Below are positions 8,467 through 17,712 of a stretch of DNA of 54,883 bases, in pieces. Position 1 is the first letter of the stretch; every line of letters starts with the position of its first letter. The stretch is from Paenibacillus sp. ACRRY (GTDB lineage: Bacteria; Bacillota; Bacilli; Paenibacillales; Paenibacillaceae). A program made the translations under genes and the position numbers. The notes under the pieces are model-generated. The model made no database searches, was not told the DNA's origin, and worked only from the letters and a program-made list of their open reading frames with translations. The stretch lies in NCBI RefSeq assembly GCF_022346995.1, contig NZ_JAKRNM010000019.1, forward strand, positions 1 to 54,883. Direction: 5' to 3'.

Positions 8467-10164
8467 GTGAACCCATTGGTATGGTATGATCTCTTTTTAT
8501 TCGTCCTGTTGTTTGGTGTATACGTTTATGTTTTTGCTACCGCTAGAATCACGAACTTACATAAGGTTTACTTTCTATTTCATGGGTTGATGATGCTCTG
8601 GCCCTTCTGTCAATTTGCGATCGTGTTGTCGGATAACCCGGGCTGGCAGTTATTTTATGTGACCCTGTCTTTCGTCGCCGTCTCCCTACTTGGAAGTGGT
8701 TGGTTGCTGTTGACGATCTTCATTACCGGTTATGCGGATCGATTAGGGACAAAAAGAGTTATGCTGTTGTTCGTACCGGCTATTATTGCAGCCATAGGTG
8801 TGATTATCAATCCAGCCAGTTGGTTTGTAACCCCACTGGAGGGTGGGTATGTCGAGCGGGCATATGGCCCATGGTTTTGGGTGGTCATGATTGTTTTGGT
8901 GAGCTACTTTGTAGCTTCCCTCTTTATTTTGTTCGGGGCACTTCGCGCCTCCGATAAATCACCAACGATTAAAAAACAGGTGAAAATCACGCTGTGGGGC
9001 ATATTCGTCCTGGCCGTTTTTGCGGCAATTGATGCCCTCCTAAATGTGGTTCTGCGAGCATGGATACCGTTCATCATTCCCGGACTGACGTCGCTGGGGA
9101 TTTTTCTGTCGGATTTATTTTTTGTCTATGTTATTAAGCGGTACAATGTCTTCGATCTGGTTTCCATTGCTCATGAGGATGTGATTAATACGATTCCCTA
9201 TGGCATCCTGGTTTTGGATGAGAATGAGACCATTATTGAAGCAAACAAGGCATCTAGATCCTTTATGGATCTGCATGTTGGGGATTGTTTTGATATGGAG
9301 GCATTTCTGGGATCGGTTCGTGTAGAGGGCAGCAGTGGGCCGTTTCTGGATCAGTATAGGGAAAAGGAAAATACCCTGTCTCAGATTGAGATTATTGTGG
9401 AGGAGCGTAATATGGAGCGTCATTTTATCCTCCAGACATCTCCAATCGTTGATCATTATCAGATGTCTCTTGGTCATCTTCTGACGTTTCAGGATGTGTC
9501 GCAAGAGCGCTACTATGCAAAAGAAATGAATCGACAGAATGAAATGCTTCAGGAACGCAATCATGCGCTGGATCGCATTCGGCAGGAGTTATCCGAGGCT
9601 AATCTCAAACTGGAGGAACTAGCGCTTACGGATAGTCTGACTCACTGCTACAATCGCCGTTATCTGACCCAGCAGCTGACGCATGAGGTCATTACGAATG
9701 TTCATTATAAGACGCCGTTTTCACTCCTTCTCCTGGATATTGATTACTTCAAGGCAATCAATGATCGCTATGGACATGTCATCGGTGACGAAGTGCTGTA
9801 CCGCACAGCTCAAGCTGTGAAACAGTCCATTCGAGGCACCGATATCCTAACGCGATATGGCGGAGAGGAGTTCATGATCTACCTTCCGCACACGGAACGC
9901 CAGTTAGCTCAAAAAATTGCAGAACGCGTGAGGCTGTCCGTGGAGTCCAACCGTATGGTGGTGAATCATGAGGTTGGACAGGTATCCATTACGATCAGCG
10001 TTGGGATTCTTTCTATTGAAGATTTTGAATGTGATTATGTACCGGATAATCCGGAGGGGTACTTGACCCAACTGTTTGCAGCGGTAGACAAGGCACTGTA
10101 TCAGGCGAAGCAGAATGGGCGGAATAGGATTGAGTTTGCGGAGTTAGAGCGGGGCGTTTCTTGA
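8467..10164 (+). CDS. Membrane diguanylate cyclase (7TM sensor, PAS, GGDEF)
   Basis: This 565-residue protein would make cyclic di-GMP from two GTP. The first ~225 residues form seven hydrophobic segments, resembling the 7TM sensor of membrane histidine kinases. A PAS-like region follows (about 235-350, TIPYGILVLDENETIIEAN), then a coiled-coil linker ending in LALTDSLTHCYNRRYL. The GGDEF domain carries an intact GGEEF active site (465-469). An inhibitory I-site RGTD (456-459) lies five residues before it, so product feedback is expected. No EAL domain is present. GTG 8467 follows AAGGAG at 8454-8459. It is monocistronic. The input signal is unknown. Confidence 0.93.
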   Translation: MNPLVWYDLFLFVLLFGVYVYVFATARITNLHKVYFLFHGLMMLWPFCQFAIVLSDNPGWQLFYVTLSFVAVSLLGSGWLLLTIFITGYADRLGTKRVMLLFVPAIIAAIGVIINPASWFVTPLEGGYVERAYGPWFWVVMIVLVSYFVASLFILFGALRASDKSPTIKKQVKITLWGIFVLAVFAAIDALLNVVLRAWIPFIIPGLTSLGIFLSDLFFVYVIKRYNVFDLVSIAHEDVINTIPYGILVLDENETIIEANKASRSFMDLHVGDCFDMEAFLGSVRVEGSSGPFLDQYREKENTLSQIEIIVEERNMERHFILQTSPIVDHYQMSLGHLLTFQDVSQERYYAKEMNRQNEMLQERNHALDRIRQELSEANLKLEELALTDSLTHCYNRRYLTQQLTHEVITNVHYKTPFSLLLLDIDYFKAINDRYGHVIGDEVLYRTAQAVKQSIRGTDILTRYGGEEFMIYLPHTERQLAQKIAERVRLSVESNRMVVNHEVGQVSITISVGILSIEDFECDYVPDNPEGYLTQLFAAVDKALYQAKQNGRNRIEFAELERGVS

Positions 10165-10204
10165 TGAGGTGGGAATAACAACACTTCTATAAATAATGTC
10201 TTAC

Positions 10205-10241
10205 AAGTGGCACCAAGCCAAATTGGTGTCATTTGTTTTTT
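10205..10241 (+). terminator. Terminator of the diguanylate cyclase gene
   Basis: AAGTGGCACCAA (10205-10216) pairs over 12 bp with TTGGTGTCATTT (10223-10234), using two G-U pairs, and a run of six Ts follows (10236-10241). Confidence 0.85.
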
Positions 10242-10398
10242 AAACCCTTAACTTGGGTATATGCATATAGGACCATAGGACTGATGAGAGCAGGGTTTTA
10301 TGCTATTAATTAGGTAAAATCAGGATGTTAGCCGGATGTATTGTGCTTGAAACTTCTGCTAACATAGGTTAATCCTATTTCAATGAGCGGAGATACAT

Positions 10399-11847
10399 AT
10401 GAGTACAATTAAAGTTACCCCTGAACAACTACATCACGTATCCAATCAGGTAGATCAGGCCAGACAACAATTGGAGGGCATCCGGAGTGATCTGACCAGG
10501 CAGATTATGTTCGTCCAGGCGATGTGGATGGGTGCGACGCAGGAACGTTTTTACTATGAGTTTGAGCGATCCAAGCCTATACTGGAGAAAGCATTAGAGA
10601 GTATGGTCAACACGTCCAAGGATCTGAAGGATATCGCTACCCGTTTTCAAGAAGCAGATGCGGAGCAGATAAGTTTGGCAGGTGCAACCGGAGCTGTTGG
10701 TGCGATGGGGATGACGACAAGATTGATCGGTAATGGAAACCCGGAAGATAAGGGTTATCGGATGGCGTATAACTCAGCATTTGGAGTATGGCTTCCTGTG
10801 AATGAGAAAGGCGTTACGGATCAGGCGGCTCTCCAGGCCTATGAGAAGGATAAAGGGAATTTGGATGTAAAAGGCATGCAAGGTCCTATGAACATGGAGC
10901 CGCCAGGTGAAGATATCTTCGCACTCCAGATCAAGGCATTTGAGAATGGGATACATCCGTTTACAGGCGAGCCTGTCTCAGATAAATATGCTCAAACAAT
11001 GGTTACGTCGCTTAAGCTTAGTCAGATTTTTATGGCCGTTTCGATGGTTAAAGGGAGTATGCCGGGCAGCAAAGGTCCGTTCCGTTTGCCATCATCCAAC
11101 CCAGCTGTGGCGAAGATTAAGCAGCATATTGAGGCTGCTAAAACGAAAAATGGTAAGATAGATGGCAAGACTTCAGGTTTATCAAGAAAGTCTCCTATTG
11201 AGACAGAGAATACAATAAGGAAAATAATCTCTGGTGATAATATACAGGACATTCGTAAACATGCAAAAAAAGTGAAAGTTTACGATGATTATTCGGAGAT
11301 TACTACCCATGATAATAAAGTCATAAAAGTCAATAAACATGAGATGCCGAACTCTTCCTTCGACAAGTTGGATGATCTTATTCTCTTTGAAGATAGCATT
11401 TCAGATTACGGTATGAAATCATATGATAAAATTAGGAGCATGCATTTAGAGGATGTTCCGGATGTTGCTAACAATACTGGTTTGAGTGTTTCAGATATAA
11501 CAGCTTTAAAAAAGCATTTATTTTTGGAGAAACATGAGATCCCGAAGGCTGGAGGCATTCTAATAAAAAAAGAGCATTTCTCGCCTGACGATGAAATAGC
11601 ATATGCATGGCAGTTGGCCCAAAAGAAAGAACTGACTCAAGCACAGAAGGATTGGTTTAAGCAGCTAGCCGATCATGAACTTACTGAAGCAAAATTGATG
11701 AGTGAAGGGATCCCATATAGACGAATTGAGTCATGGTCAGATGAGAGGAAAACATATACTGATCAACCACCTAATGATGGTGCACATAAAAAAGCCCCAG
11801 AGCAACCTGAGTATGGAACCTTTGAAGGTTTTGATCCTTTTAAATAA
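10399..11847 (+). CDS. WXG100-type polymorphic toxin (type VII secretion substrate)
   Basis: Residues 1-95 are helical and WXG100-like, with the turn motif WMG in AMWMGATQERF. The middle (about 110-215) is a pre-toxin-like linker with GVWLPVNEKGVTDQAA and IHPFTGEPV. The C-terminal ~130 residues (NTGLSVSDITALKKHLFLEKHEI through WFKQLADHELTEAKLMSEGI) look like a toxin domain. Its HELTEAKLM stretch, with conserved His and Glu, occurs in polymorphic toxin tips, but I cannot name the activity. Base use becomes clearly more AT-rich after about 11150, typical of an exchanged tip. The next gene, 41 bp on and equally AT-rich, is the likely immunity gene. ATG 10399 follows GAGCGGAGAT. No secretion genes are nearby, so export would rely on a locus elsewhere. 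Confidence 0.75.
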   Translation: MSTIKVTPEQLHHVSNQVDQARQQLEGIRSDLTRQIMFVQAMWMGATQERFYYEFERSKPILEKALESMVNTSKDLKDIATRFQEADAEQISLAGATGAVGAMGMTTRLIGNGNPEDKGYRMAYNSAFGVWLPVNEKGVTDQAALQAYEKDKGNLDVKGMQGPMNMEPPGEDIFALQIKAFENGIHPFTGEPVSDKYAQTMVTSLKLSQIFMAVSMVKGSMPGSKGPFRLPSSNPAVAKIKQHIEAAKTKNGKIDGKTSGLSRKSPIETENTIRKIISGDNIQDIRKHAKKVKVYDDYSEITTHDNKVIKVNKHEMPNSSFDKLDDLILFEDSISDYGMKSYDKIRSMHLEDVPDVANNTGLSVSDITALKKHLFLEKHEIPKAGGILIKKEHFSPDDEIAYAWQLAQKKELTQAQKDWFKQLADHELTEAKLMSEGIPYRRIESWSDERKTYTDQPPNDGAHKKAPEQPEYGTFEGFDPFK

Positions 11848-11888
11848 TCGTAAAAACCATATGTGAATTTGGAACAGTGGAGGTAATT

Positions 11889-12386
11889 ATGAATCGTTTT
11901 TCCGAGGCTCTAGAAAGAATTAACAACATAGATTGGAGCATCTCTGGCAGTGTTGACGTACCGTCAAATATGGCACTAATACAAGAATATATCAGACGAG
12001 CAGCCTTATTAATAACGTCCTATGATTTAAAATCTCCATACCCTTTTTTTAAAGCTTCTCATGCAATCGGTCATGACGTTGATCTGGATTTAACAGAAAA
12101 ATGCCCTGAGTTAGCGAAGCTGACAAACAGTTTTATGAAAGGGACCTGTGAAGCATATTTGGAGTGGGTATTCTTAATTGATTCAGGAAATGAAATAGCA
12201 TTGAAGTTTAATGATTTGTACGAACCCCTCATTCGATTAATTGAAAGAGGAGGAACCGTTAGAAGACGACACGGAGACATTATTGCTGGGGGCTATGTGT
12301 TTCCGTTAGCAAACGCTGACTACATGTCAAAACAAAAACCTATTGATATTAGTGATGAAGGCTTAACAGCATGGGTGAATCAATGA
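11889..12386 (+). CDS. Probable immunity protein for the upstream toxin
   Basis: This is a 165-residue acidic cytosolic protein with no signal peptide or membrane segment. I do not recognise the family. Visible stretches are YPFFKASHAIGHDVDLDLTEKCPELAKL and GGTVRRRHGDIIAGGYVFPL. ATG 11889 follows GTGGAGGT at 11877-11884 with ideal spacing; an in-frame GTG at 11877 is part of that ribosome site. It sits directly behind the WXG100-type toxin, shares its AT-rich composition and precedes the unit's terminator. Immunity function is therefore inferred from position only. Confidence 0.6.
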   Translation: MNRFSEALERINNIDWSISGSVDVPSNMALIQEYIRRAALLITSYDLKSPYPFFKASHAIGHDVDLDLTEKCPELAKLTNSFMKGTCEAYLEWVFLIDSGNEIALKFNDLYEPLIRLIERGGTVRRRHGDIIAGGYVFPLANADYMSKQKPIDISDEGLTAWVNQ

Positions 12387-12488
12387 TTGTTTTAATTCAC
12401 AGTACGTGTAAGTTAATTTTAAGGCTATAATCTAAAGCAGGCAAAAAAGAGATTAATAGAATATTGTTCCAATACACCGAGATAAGAT

Positions 12489-12522
12489 AACCCGCTCTCT
12501 TTTTGAGAGTCGGGTTTCTTTT
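12489..12522 (+). terminator. Terminator of the toxin-immunity unit
   Basis: AACCCG-CTCTC (12489-12499) pairs with GAGAG-T-CGGGTT (12505-12516), with one bulged T; TCTTTT follows. Confidence 0.8.
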
Positions 12523-12544
12523 GCATTTCAACATAATATTAATC

Positions 12545-12605
12545 TTGTCAAAACGTAATCATTACGATATGATAATACTCATTGTTTAAATAATAATTAT
12601 TACGA
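12545..12605 (+). promoter_or_regulatory. Zur-controlled promoter with two Zur-like boxes
   Basis: A -35 TTGTCA (12545-12550) and a -10 TATGAT (12568-12573) are 17 nt apart. The spacer is filled by the perfect 6-1-6 palindrome CGTAATCATTACG (12554-12566), the core of the Bacillus Zur box (TCGTAATNATTACGA). A second site, TAATAATTATTACGA (12591-12605), matches 13 of 15. Both lie ahead of the ABC importer, predicting repression by zinc. Confidence 0.85.
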
Positions 12606-12638
12606 TTAAGATAACGATTGATAGAGAGGGGCATTACC

Positions 12639-14186
12639 TTGAATAAAAAGACGCCGCTGCTGGTGCTGACCTCCCTGGTCCTGAGCGCCGGACTGTTGAG
12701 CGCCTGTGGATCTTCCGAAACGAGTCCCGCTGCGCAGCCTTCCACCGATAAAAACGTTCACTTCCTATATAACTTTTCCACAAACTCACTTGACCCCCAT
12801 GTCGACTCCAGCTATGTTCCGCTACGTGCGGGCATCACGGAAACGCTGGTTCGTCTCGACGAAGATAATCTGACGGTTGCACCATGGCTCGCTGAGAGCT
12901 GGGAAAGTGAAGACGGCCAGCATTGGACCATTGATCTACGCGACGATGTAACATTCCAGAACGGCAAGCCGATGACCGGTGAATCTGTTAAGGCATCACT
13001 TGAGCGTGCATTGACTGAAAGTGCAGCCATTCAGAATGCACTTAAGATCGACACGATTGAAGCCGAGGGCGACAAACTGGAGATCACAACTACACAGCCG
13101 TTTCCGGAATTCGCATCCGAGCTGGTTAACCCGAATACAGCCATTATTGACGTGAGCGAGCCGGATATCGTAAACAAGCCGATCGGCACCGGACCGTTCA
13201 AGCTGACTTCATTTACTCCGGGCAGCAAGCTAGAACTGGATCGCTATGATGAATACTGGGACGGTGCTTCACCGCTCGACTCGGTAACGTTCTCGTTTAA
13301 CGAGGATGCCAATGCTCGTACACTCGCACTTCAATCCGGACAAGTCGATGTCGTATACCGTCCGGAAGTAGAAAGTCTGGAATCACTTAAAGCAATCGAT
13401 GGCATGACGGTCGAGTCCACCTCCACGTTCCGCGTTCACCAGCTGACGATGAACATGCAGCGTGAAAGTATTAAGGACCTGAACGTACGCCGTGCACTGG
13501 ATGCATTAATTGACCGTCAGGGTATCGTTGATACCATTCTGCTTGGCTATGGTGAGTCGGCTATCGGGCCGTTTCTGCCGTCTCTGCCGTTCGCACCTAC
13601 CTATGACAAGTCAGCATCACAATCAGGTGAAGAAGCTGCGGTTCATTACCTGAAGGAAGCCGGCTACACGCTGCAAAACGGCGTTATGACCAAAGATGGC
13701 AAGCCACTGCAGCTGACGCTGCTTACATACTCGGCTCGCGCAGACCTGCCGCTCATTGCCCAAGTCTTCCAGTCTGACGCCAAGAAGATTGGCATCGATG
13801 TGCAAATTCGCCAGATCGACACGCCGGAGGATTATATGGCGTCCAATCGGGATTGGGATATCGCAACCTATAGTAATCTAACAGCACCGCGAGGTGATGC
13901 TGGTTACTATCTGAATGCAACATATCATCCGAAGGGCGCACTCAACTTTAGTGGATCAGAGGATCCGGAGCTAACGGCGATCATCGATGAGCTGAACCTC
14001 ACAGTCGATCCGGAGAAGCGCGCAGAGCTTGCGGAAAAGGCCGCCAATTACGTGCACGACAACGTGCTGAATTCATTTGTCCTGCATCCGGGGACGATCG
14101 TTGCCTACAACGGCAAGAAGATCAAAAACTGGGTTACAACGCGCAGTGAGTATTACATGATTACCAATAAGCTGGATGTGATGTAA
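12639..14186 (+). CDS. Substrate-binding lipoprotein of a nickel/peptide/opine-type ABC importer
   Basis: This 515-residue solute-binding protein is of the SBP_bac_5 family. It starts with a lipoprotein signal ending in LLSAC, so it should be tethered to the outer membrane face. Family motifs include LDPHVDSSYVPLRAGITETLV, LAESWESEDGQHWTIDLRDDVTFQNGKP and PIGTGPFKL. TTG 12639 is chosen because GAGAGGGG lies at 12624-12631; the upstream in-frame TTG at 12618 has no ribosome site. The Zur box suggests it captures zinc, perhaps as a complex with an opine-like metallophore, as Staphylococcus CntA does with staphylopine. No metallophore synthesis genes are nearby, so the ligand is inferred. The stop overlaps the next start (TAATG). 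Confidence 0.88.
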   Translation: MNKKTPLLVLTSLVLSAGLLSACGSSETSPAAQPSTDKNVHFLYNFSTNSLDPHVDSSYVPLRAGITETLVRLDEDNLTVAPWLAESWESEDGQHWTIDLRDDVTFQNGKPMTGESVKASLERALTESAAIQNALKIDTIEAEGDKLEITTTQPFPEFASELVNPNTAIIDVSEPDIVNKPIGTGPFKLTSFTPGSKLELDRYDEYWDGASPLDSVTFSFNEDANARTLALQSGQVDVVYRPEVESLESLKAIDGMTVESTSTFRVHQLTMNMQRESIKDLNVRRALDALIDRQGIVDTILLGYGESAIGPFLPSLPFAPTYDKSASQSGEEAAVHYLKEAGYTLQNGVMTKDGKPLQLTLLTYSARADLPLIAQVFQSDAKKIGIDVQIRQIDTPEDYMASNRDWDIATYSNLTAPRGDAGYYLNATYHPKGALNFSGSEDPELTAIIDELNLTVDPEKRAELAEKAANYVHDNVLNSFVLHPGTIVAYNGKKIKNWVTTRSEYYMITNKLDVM

Positions 14187-15133
14187 TGTTTCGCATTTTG
14201 CTTCGCAAGTTTCTCGAAGTTTTTATTTTTCTACTATTCATTATGTTCGTGAGCTTCCTGTTCATCCGTCTGGCTCCCGGCGACCCGGTGCTCACGATTC
14301 TGAACGTAGACGAACTATCTGTCAGTCAGGAACAGGTTGAGGCTATGCGTGAAGAAATGGGCTTCAATGATTCACTGCCAGTTCAATTTGGCAATTGGCT
14401 GCTTGACTTCATCCGCCTGGATTTCGGTGTATCGTATTCGACAGGGCAGCCGGTTATGCAAACGCTAATGAGGGCGCTTCCGGCTACAGCGGAACTTACG
14501 ATCGGCGCTCTGCTGGTCATGCTGGCTGTGGCCATCCCACTAGGATCATTGTCAGCATTGCATCGTGGCAGCTGGAGCGACCGGGGCAGCCGGTTGTTGT
14601 CCATTGTCGGCGCGGCGGTGCCCAGCTTCTGGCTCGGACTGATTCTGATCGACCTGTTCGGCGTGCGCTTCGGCAGTCTGCCGACGATGGGGCGGGACGG
14701 ATTCGCATCACTTATTTTGCCATCTCTGACGCTGGGACTTGCCATCTCCAGCGTTTATGTACGACTTTTGCGTTCCAGCCTGTTGGATTCACTGAGTCAG
14801 GAGTTCGTTCGGTCTGCTCGGGCGAGGGGGTTATCTGAAGGTCGCATCTTCTTTTTGCATGCCTTCCGTCACAGTCTGCCACCAGTCATAACCGTCTTTG
14901 GTGTCAGTCTAGGCAGCCTCATTGGTGGGGTTGTCGTCATTGAGGTGCTGTTCGCCTACCCGGGCATTGGCAAGCTCGTCGTTGATGCCATCCGCCAGCG
15001 CGACTATCCATTGATTCAGGGTTACATTCTGATCATGGCGGTCGTTGTATTCTTCGTGAATACGGCGGTCGATCTGTCCTATCGATATTTGAATCCGGAA
15101 ATGAAACTCAAGGAAAGGGAGGCCCACCGATGA
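14186..15133 (+). CDS. ABC importer permease (NikB/DppB type)
   Basis: This 315-residue inner-membrane permease has about six transmembrane helices. It shows the N-terminal RLAPGDPV motif of this subfamily and the EAA loop RSARARGLSEGRIFFLHAFRHSLPP, which contacts the ATPases. It follows the binding protein with a 1-nt overlap and overlaps the second permease by 4 nt. It should form the translocation pore with the next gene product and be part of the same Zur-controlled operon. Confidence 0.92.
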   Translation: MFRILLRKFLEVFIFLLFIMFVSFLFIRLAPGDPVLTILNVDELSVSQEQVEAMREEMGFNDSLPVQFGNWLLDFIRLDFGVSYSTGQPVMQTLMRALPATAELTIGALLVMLAVAIPLGSLSALHRGSWSDRGSRLLSIVGAAVPSFWLGLILIDLFGVRFGSLPTMGRDGFASLILPSLTLGLAISSVYVRLLRSSLLDSLSQEFVRSARARGLSEGRIFFLHAFRHSLPPVITVFGVSLGSLIGGVVVIEVLFAYPGIGKLVVDAIRQRDYPLIQGYILIMAVVVFFVNTAVDLSYRYLNPEMKLKEREAHR

Positions 15134-15987
15134 AAACGATGCTTCTGCGTCCACTGGCCGCTAAAAAATCGAAAAAACACAGCCTACAGGCGATCATTGC
15201 CCTGTTATTTGTGCTGCTGATCATCGGGTCTTCCATGTATGCCTTTGTTTATCTTAAGCATGACCCTACACTAACCGACCTGCGTGGACGGCTGCAGGGT
15301 GCAAGTGTTCTCCATCCATTTGGCACCGACCATCTGGGTCGAGACGTACTGACAAGATTGCTGCTTGGAGGCGGACAGACGCTCGGTTATAGTCTGCTGG
15401 CGCTTGGAGCGGCACTGCTCATTGGAATTCCGTTTGGCCTAATTGCAGGATACAAGCGTGGTTGGATAGATAAGCTCTTTATGCGGATTGCTGATGGCTT
15501 CCTTGCCTTTCCTGACACGATTGTTGCTATCGTGCTGAGTGGGCTGCTTGGGGCGGGTATCGGTAATTTGGTGCTGGCGATCGTGATCGTCAAGTGGGTC
15601 AGCTATGCACGCCTTGTCCGTAGTACCGTCCTGTCCGAGTCGCAAAAGGACTACATCCGTATTGCCCGGACCAATGGACTGTCAGACGCACGCATTATGA
15701 CCAAGCATCTGCTCCCGCATATTGCTGGGCATGTGCTCGTACTGGCAAGCCTCGATCTGGGGAAGATCATCCTGCTCATTTCCTCGTTATCCTACATCGG
15801 ACTTGGGGCTCAGCCACCAACACCTGAATGGGGAGCGATGCTAAATGACTCCAGACCATACTTCCAGTCAAGGCCAGAGCTTATGGTCTATCCTGGTCTA
15901 GCCATCGTAGTGGTAGTACTGCTTGCGAATATGCTCGGCGACTATCTGAGAGACCGCTTTGACGTGAAAAAGGAGGTGCAGCCGTGA
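15130..15987 (+). CDS. ABC importer permease (NikC/DppC type)
   Basis: This 285-residue partner permease has one N-terminal helix, then the typical HPFGTDHLGRDVLTRLLLGG motif and further membrane helices. Its EAA loop is YIRIARTNGLSDARIMTKHLLPH. ATG 15130 overlaps the previous stop by four bases (ATGA), and its own stop overlaps the next start (GTGA), so the operon is tightly coupled. NikC-like proteins form the pore with NikB-like partners; substrate choice is set by the binding protein. Confidence 0.92.
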   Translation: MKTMLLRPLAAKKSKKHSLQAIIALLFVLLIIGSSMYAFVYLKHDPTLTDLRGRLQGASVLHPFGTDHLGRDVLTRLLLGGGQTLGYSLLALGAALLIGIPFGLIAGYKRGWIDKLFMRIADGFLAFPDTIVAIVLSGLLGAGIGNLVLAIVIVKWVSYARLVRSTVLSESQKDYIRIARTNGLSDARIMTKHLLPHIAGHVLVLASLDLGKIILLISSLSYIGLGAQPPTPEWGAMLNDSRPYFQSRPELMVYPGLAIVVVVLLANMLGDYLRDRFDVKKEVQP

Positions 15988-16784
15988 TTCTCTCCATAGA
16001 GGAATTAAGCATCTTCAGCCGTGAGCGTACTATTGTCGACAGCGTCTCTCTCGCCGTTCGGGAAGGCGAATTCATGGCGCTGGTCGGGCAGAGCGGTAGT
16101 GGCAAAAGTCTTCTCTCGCAGTCGATCGGCCAACTGCTTCCATCTAACCTGCACGCATCGGGGCGAATCATGTTTGAAGGCAGTAACCTGCTCGAAAAAA
16201 AACCGAAGGAGATGCGCGCCCTGCGGGGAAGCCGCATCTCATATATTTTTCAGGATTATCAGGGGGCGTTTACGCCGTTTCGAAGTATTGGCGGACATTT
16301 CGATGAATACCAGAAAATCCATGGAGAAAAGTCTTCTGCCGTCCGGCACAAACGCGCCATCGAGGCGTTGGAGTCCGTCGGGCTTGGCGCAGAGCTGCTT
16401 CGGCGCTATCCGTTCCAGTTGAGCGGTGGTCAGCTTCAGCGTGCTTCCATCGCGACATCGCTCATGCTATCGCCAAGGCTGCTGATTGCCGACGAGGCAA
16501 CTACGGCACTCGACAGCGTCTCGGGTCACCGCGTGTTGGAGCTGCTAGCGCGTAAGCAGGCTGAGACTGGCTGCGCTATTCTCTTCATTACACATGACTG
16601 GCGTCATGTGCGCCGCTACGCCAATCGGCTAGCTGTTATGAAGGAAGGACAGATCGTCGAGTCGGGCGGGAAACACCGTATTCTTGACCATCCGCAGCAT
16701 GAGTATACACGTCAACTAATTGAAGCAGCCCCTGTCCTGAGCCGCTCGTTGAAATCGGGTCTAAAGGAGGCAGAAACGCAATGA
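15984..16784 (+). CDS. ABC importer ATPase (NikD/DppD type)
   Basis: This 266-residue nucleotide-binding subunit has Walker A GQSGSGKS (about 34-41), Q-loop in YIFQDYQGAF, signature LSGGQ and Walker B LLIADEAT, followed by an H-loop FITHDW. All catalytic motifs are intact. It is shorter than the usual ~330-residue DppD form and lacks the long C-terminal extension, as in NikD. GTG 15984 overlaps the permease stop. It should pair with the next ATPase to power the importer. Confidence 0.92.
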   Translation: MILSIEELSIFSRERTIVDSVSLAVREGEFMALVGQSGSGKSLLSQSIGQLLPSNLHASGRIMFEGSNLLEKKPKEMRALRGSRISYIFQDYQGAFTPFRSIGGHFDEYQKIHGEKSSAVRHKRAIEALESVGLGAELLRRYPFQLSGGQLQRASIATSLMLSPRLLIADEATTALDSVSGHRVLELLARKQAETGCAILFITHDWRHVRRYANRLAVMKEGQIVESGGKHRILDHPQHEYTRQLIEAAPVLSRSLKSGLKEAETQ

Positions 16785-17635
16785 AGACAACTGAAATGGA
16801 GTACCAAGAGGAATCATTCCCGGTAGAGGCACCTGTGCAGCAGGACAAGGGTCAATCCGAGTTGTCTGCCCAACCCGTACTGGGCGTGGAACATCTCAGC
16901 CGCACCTATGCTGGCGCTGAGCATCCAGCTGTAAACGGCGTCTCCTTCACCTTAAATCGAGGGGAGTGCCTTGGCCTGGTTGGCGAGAGCGGCTGTGGCA
17001 AGAGTACGCTCGCCCGCTGTCTGCTGCGGATCGAAGACGCTGATTCAGGCTCGATCATGCTGGGCCAAGAGGACATTGCGCGGCTTAGCGGCCGACGCCT
17101 GCGTCCACATCGCAGGAAGATCCAGATTGTATTTCAGAATCCGGCTGCGGCACTGAACCCTAAGCTGAAGATTGCTGATTCACTGATCGACCCGTATGAG
17201 CAGTTCGGGAGAGATGTTAAGCTGTCACACTTCGCCTATACATCGAAGGACGCCTACGTGAAGCAGCTGCTTGAAGCTGTTGAGCTTCCAAGTGAACTCG
17301 CGGGGCGTTATCCGCACGAGTTAAGCGGGGGGCAACGTCAGCGCGTAACCATCGCACGTGCCATTGGTATCGAACCGGACGTTATCGTTCTTGACGAACC
17401 GACAGCCAGCCTGGATGTGATATCACAGGGTGCTGTGCTGCAATTGCTAACCGACTTACGGACATCACTGGGACTTTCATATTTGTTCATATCGCATGAT
17501 CTGGCTGCCGTACACCGTATGAGCCAGCGTATCATCGTCATGAGAGAAGGAAAAATCGTCGATCGATTTGGTGCGGCTGCGCTATTCGCTGAGGAACGTC
17601 ATCCGTATACGAAGGAACTCATTTCAATTTTCTGA
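16781..17635 (+). CDS. ABC importer ATPase (NikE/DppF type)
   Basis: This 284-residue second ATPase has Walker A GESGCGKS, a Q-loop in IVFQNPAAALNP, signature LSGGQ, Walker B VIVLDEPT and an H-loop FISHDL. An extra ~30-residue acidic N-terminal stretch (MKTTEMEYQEESFPVEAPVQ) precedes the domain. ATG 16781 overlaps the previous gene by 4 nt, and no better start is seen. It is the last gene of the Zur-controlled operon and is followed by a terminator. Confidence 0.92.
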   Translation: MKTTEMEYQEESFPVEAPVQQDKGQSELSAQPVLGVEHLSRTYAGAEHPAVNGVSFTLNRGECLGLVGESGCGKSTLARCLLRIEDADSGSIMLGQEDIARLSGRRLRPHRRKIQIVFQNPAAALNPKLKIADSLIDPYEQFGRDVKLSHFAYTSKDAYVKQLLEAVELPSELAGRYPHELSGGQRQRVTIARAIGIEPDVIVLDEPTASLDVISQGAVLQLLTDLRTSLGLSYLFISHDLAAVHRMSQRIIVMREGKIVDRFGAAALFAEERHPYTKELISIF

Positions 17636-17675
17636 TTAAATCCCGATACAGAGGGACTTAGACATACCCAAATTG

Positions 17676-17712
17676 AAAAGCCACTTTCAATTAATATTGA
17701 TTGTGGCTTTTT
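17676..17712 (+). terminator. Terminator of the Zur-controlled operon
   Basis: AAAAGCCAC (17676-17684) pairs with GTGGCTTTT (17703-17711), with an inner CAAT/ATTG; the 3' arm supplies the T-run. Confidence 0.8.
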
